From CAINDI01 sp037127585 (GTDB lineage: Bacteria > Verrucomicrobiota > Verrucomicrobiia > Palsa-1439), in assembly GCA_037127585.1 (NCBI GenBank), contig JBAXYB010000078.1, positions 1 to 13,516 of the forward strand: a stretch of DNA of 13,516 nt, in the 5' to 3' direction. The notes below the pieces were generated by a model. It had not been told where the DNA came from. It saw nothing but the letters and a program-made list of their open reading frames with translations, and searched no databases. Of the stretch, positions 12,984 to 13,516 are shown piece after piece (position 1 is the first letter of the stretch; every line of letters starts with the position of its first letter). The position numbers and the translations under genes were made by a program.

Positions 12984-13516
12984 TTACTTGAACAATGGCA
13001 GGCAGGCTTTGAACTGGTCCGTCCCGGCTACCTGCAACATCTCGAACACCGCGCTCTCAACCGTGGTGATGACCGCGCCGCAATCATGCATTCGTTGAAT
13101 GGCGACTGTGGCGTCGGTGTCCTTCCGGGAAGCGATCGCATCGGCGGCGACGTAGACGATGTAGTGTTGAAGCAAATCGATGACCGTTTGCTGGACGCAC
13201 ACGTGCGCTTCGACGCCGCAGACTATCAAGCGTTGCCGGTGCAGATTTTTGACCGTCTTGACGAATTCTTCAGAGCCGCAGCACGAGAATGTCAGCTTCT
13301 CGATGGGAATGTCGGCGGATGGCGGGACGCGCTCCGTCGCGTCCGTTTGTGCAGTCGGCGCGGCCACGACGGAGCGTGGCCCTCCAATATTCGTGATCTC
13401 CTGTAAAACTGGCCCAAGTCCTTTGACGTATTGTGCGGTCATGACGACCGGTAACTGGAGTACCTGCGCCGCTCCGAGCAGTTTCTGCACGCCGGCAATC
13501 AGTTCGGCGCGGCGCG
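12984..13516 (-). CDS. Isochorismatase-family (cysteine) hydrolase, partial
   Basis: Small cytosolic hydrolase of the isochorismatase/nicotinamidase superfamily (Asp-Lys-Cys triad). 176 residues are visible to the TAA at 12986-12984; the N-terminus, including the triad Asp, lies beyond the right edge. The frame is open to the window end (RRAELIAGVQKLLGAAQVL), so the GTG at 13490 is not the true start. Seen: LPVVMTAQYVKGLGPVL, the Lys region EKLTFSCCGSEEF, the nucleophile Cys in VCGVEAHVCVQQT (codon 13199-13197), AADAIASRKDTD, and the usual C-terminal end GTDQFKACLPLFK. This resembles the uncharacterised ISOC1/2-like or YcaC-like branch rather than true isochorismatase or nicotinamidase; the substrate is unknown. 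It converges with lpxD. Confidence 0.92.
   Translation of the reverse strand, partial: RRAELIAGVQKLLGAAQVLQLPVVMTAQYVKGLGPVLQEITNIGGPRSVVAAPTAQTDATERVPPSADIPIEKLTFSCCGSEEFVKTVKNLHRQRLIVCGVEAHVCVQQTVIDLLQHYIVYVAADAIASRKDTDATVAIQRMHDCGAVITTVESAVFEMLQVAGTDQFKACLPLFK

Noticed and set aside
12735..13406. 223-codon plus-strand open frame at the right end
   Set aside because: It lies opposite the isochorismatase-family gene, which has clear catalytic motifs on the minus strand.
1..13516. CRISPR array, phage genes, toxin-antitoxin or defence system
   Set aside because: No regularly spaced repeats, integrase, capsid, nuclease or paired small-gene module was seen; nearly all sequence is assigned to housekeeping and envelope genes.

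Overview
The window looks like part of the chromosome of a Gram-negative bacterium, most plausibly from the PVC group and perhaps Verrucomicrobiota. The Gram-negative call rests on genes for BamA, Skp and LpxD, which only make sense with an outer membrane and lipid A. The PVC call is an inference from gene order: an L25/Ctc-pth-S6-S18-L9 block next to a bamA-skp-lpxD block is an arrangement I associate with this group. DNA is GC-rich, with GTG and TTG starts used beside ATG. No tRNA, rRNA, CRISPR array or intact mobile element was found.

Layout. Bases 1-1663 (minus strand) hold a two-gene ABC transporter operon: an ATPase of the LolD/MacB type, then an FtsX/MacB-type permease that runs off the left edge. 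An inverted array of degenerate hexamers separates the two. Bases 1664-1924 are a divergent intergenic region with a good extended -10 promoter for the ATPase and two short palindromes. A small lipoprotein resembling YajG follows on the plus strand (1925-2545). About 430 bases (2546-2972) then lack any recognisable gene, but hold a possible 42-residue ORF and, near the end, a palindrome beside a sigma70-like promoter.

The core of the window is one long plus-strand gene run, 2973-12500: prs, rplY, pth, rpsF, ssb, rpsR, rplI, dnaB, bamA, skp, lpxD. Spacing is tight throughout, with stop/start overlaps at pth-rpsF and dnaB-bamA. It joins PRPP synthesis, translation (three small-gene ribosomal proteins plus L25, and peptidyl-tRNA recycling), replication (SSB, DnaB) and outer-membrane building (BamA, Skp, LpxD) in one likely transcription unit or a chain of coupled ones.

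After lpxD the expected neighbours (fabZ, lpxA or lpxC) are missing. Instead there is a hairpin, a short plus-strand relic that looks like the N-terminus of an IS3-type transposase OrfA, a frameshifted minus-strand gene for a small membrane-anchored protein, and a minus-strand isochorismatase-family hydrolase cut by the right edge. The window is therefore an ordinary housekeeping region with a scarred right end. I do not see a convincing new biological system. The items most worth checking are the hexamer array, the replication/envelope gene coupling, the broken right end, and the unexplained stretch before prs.
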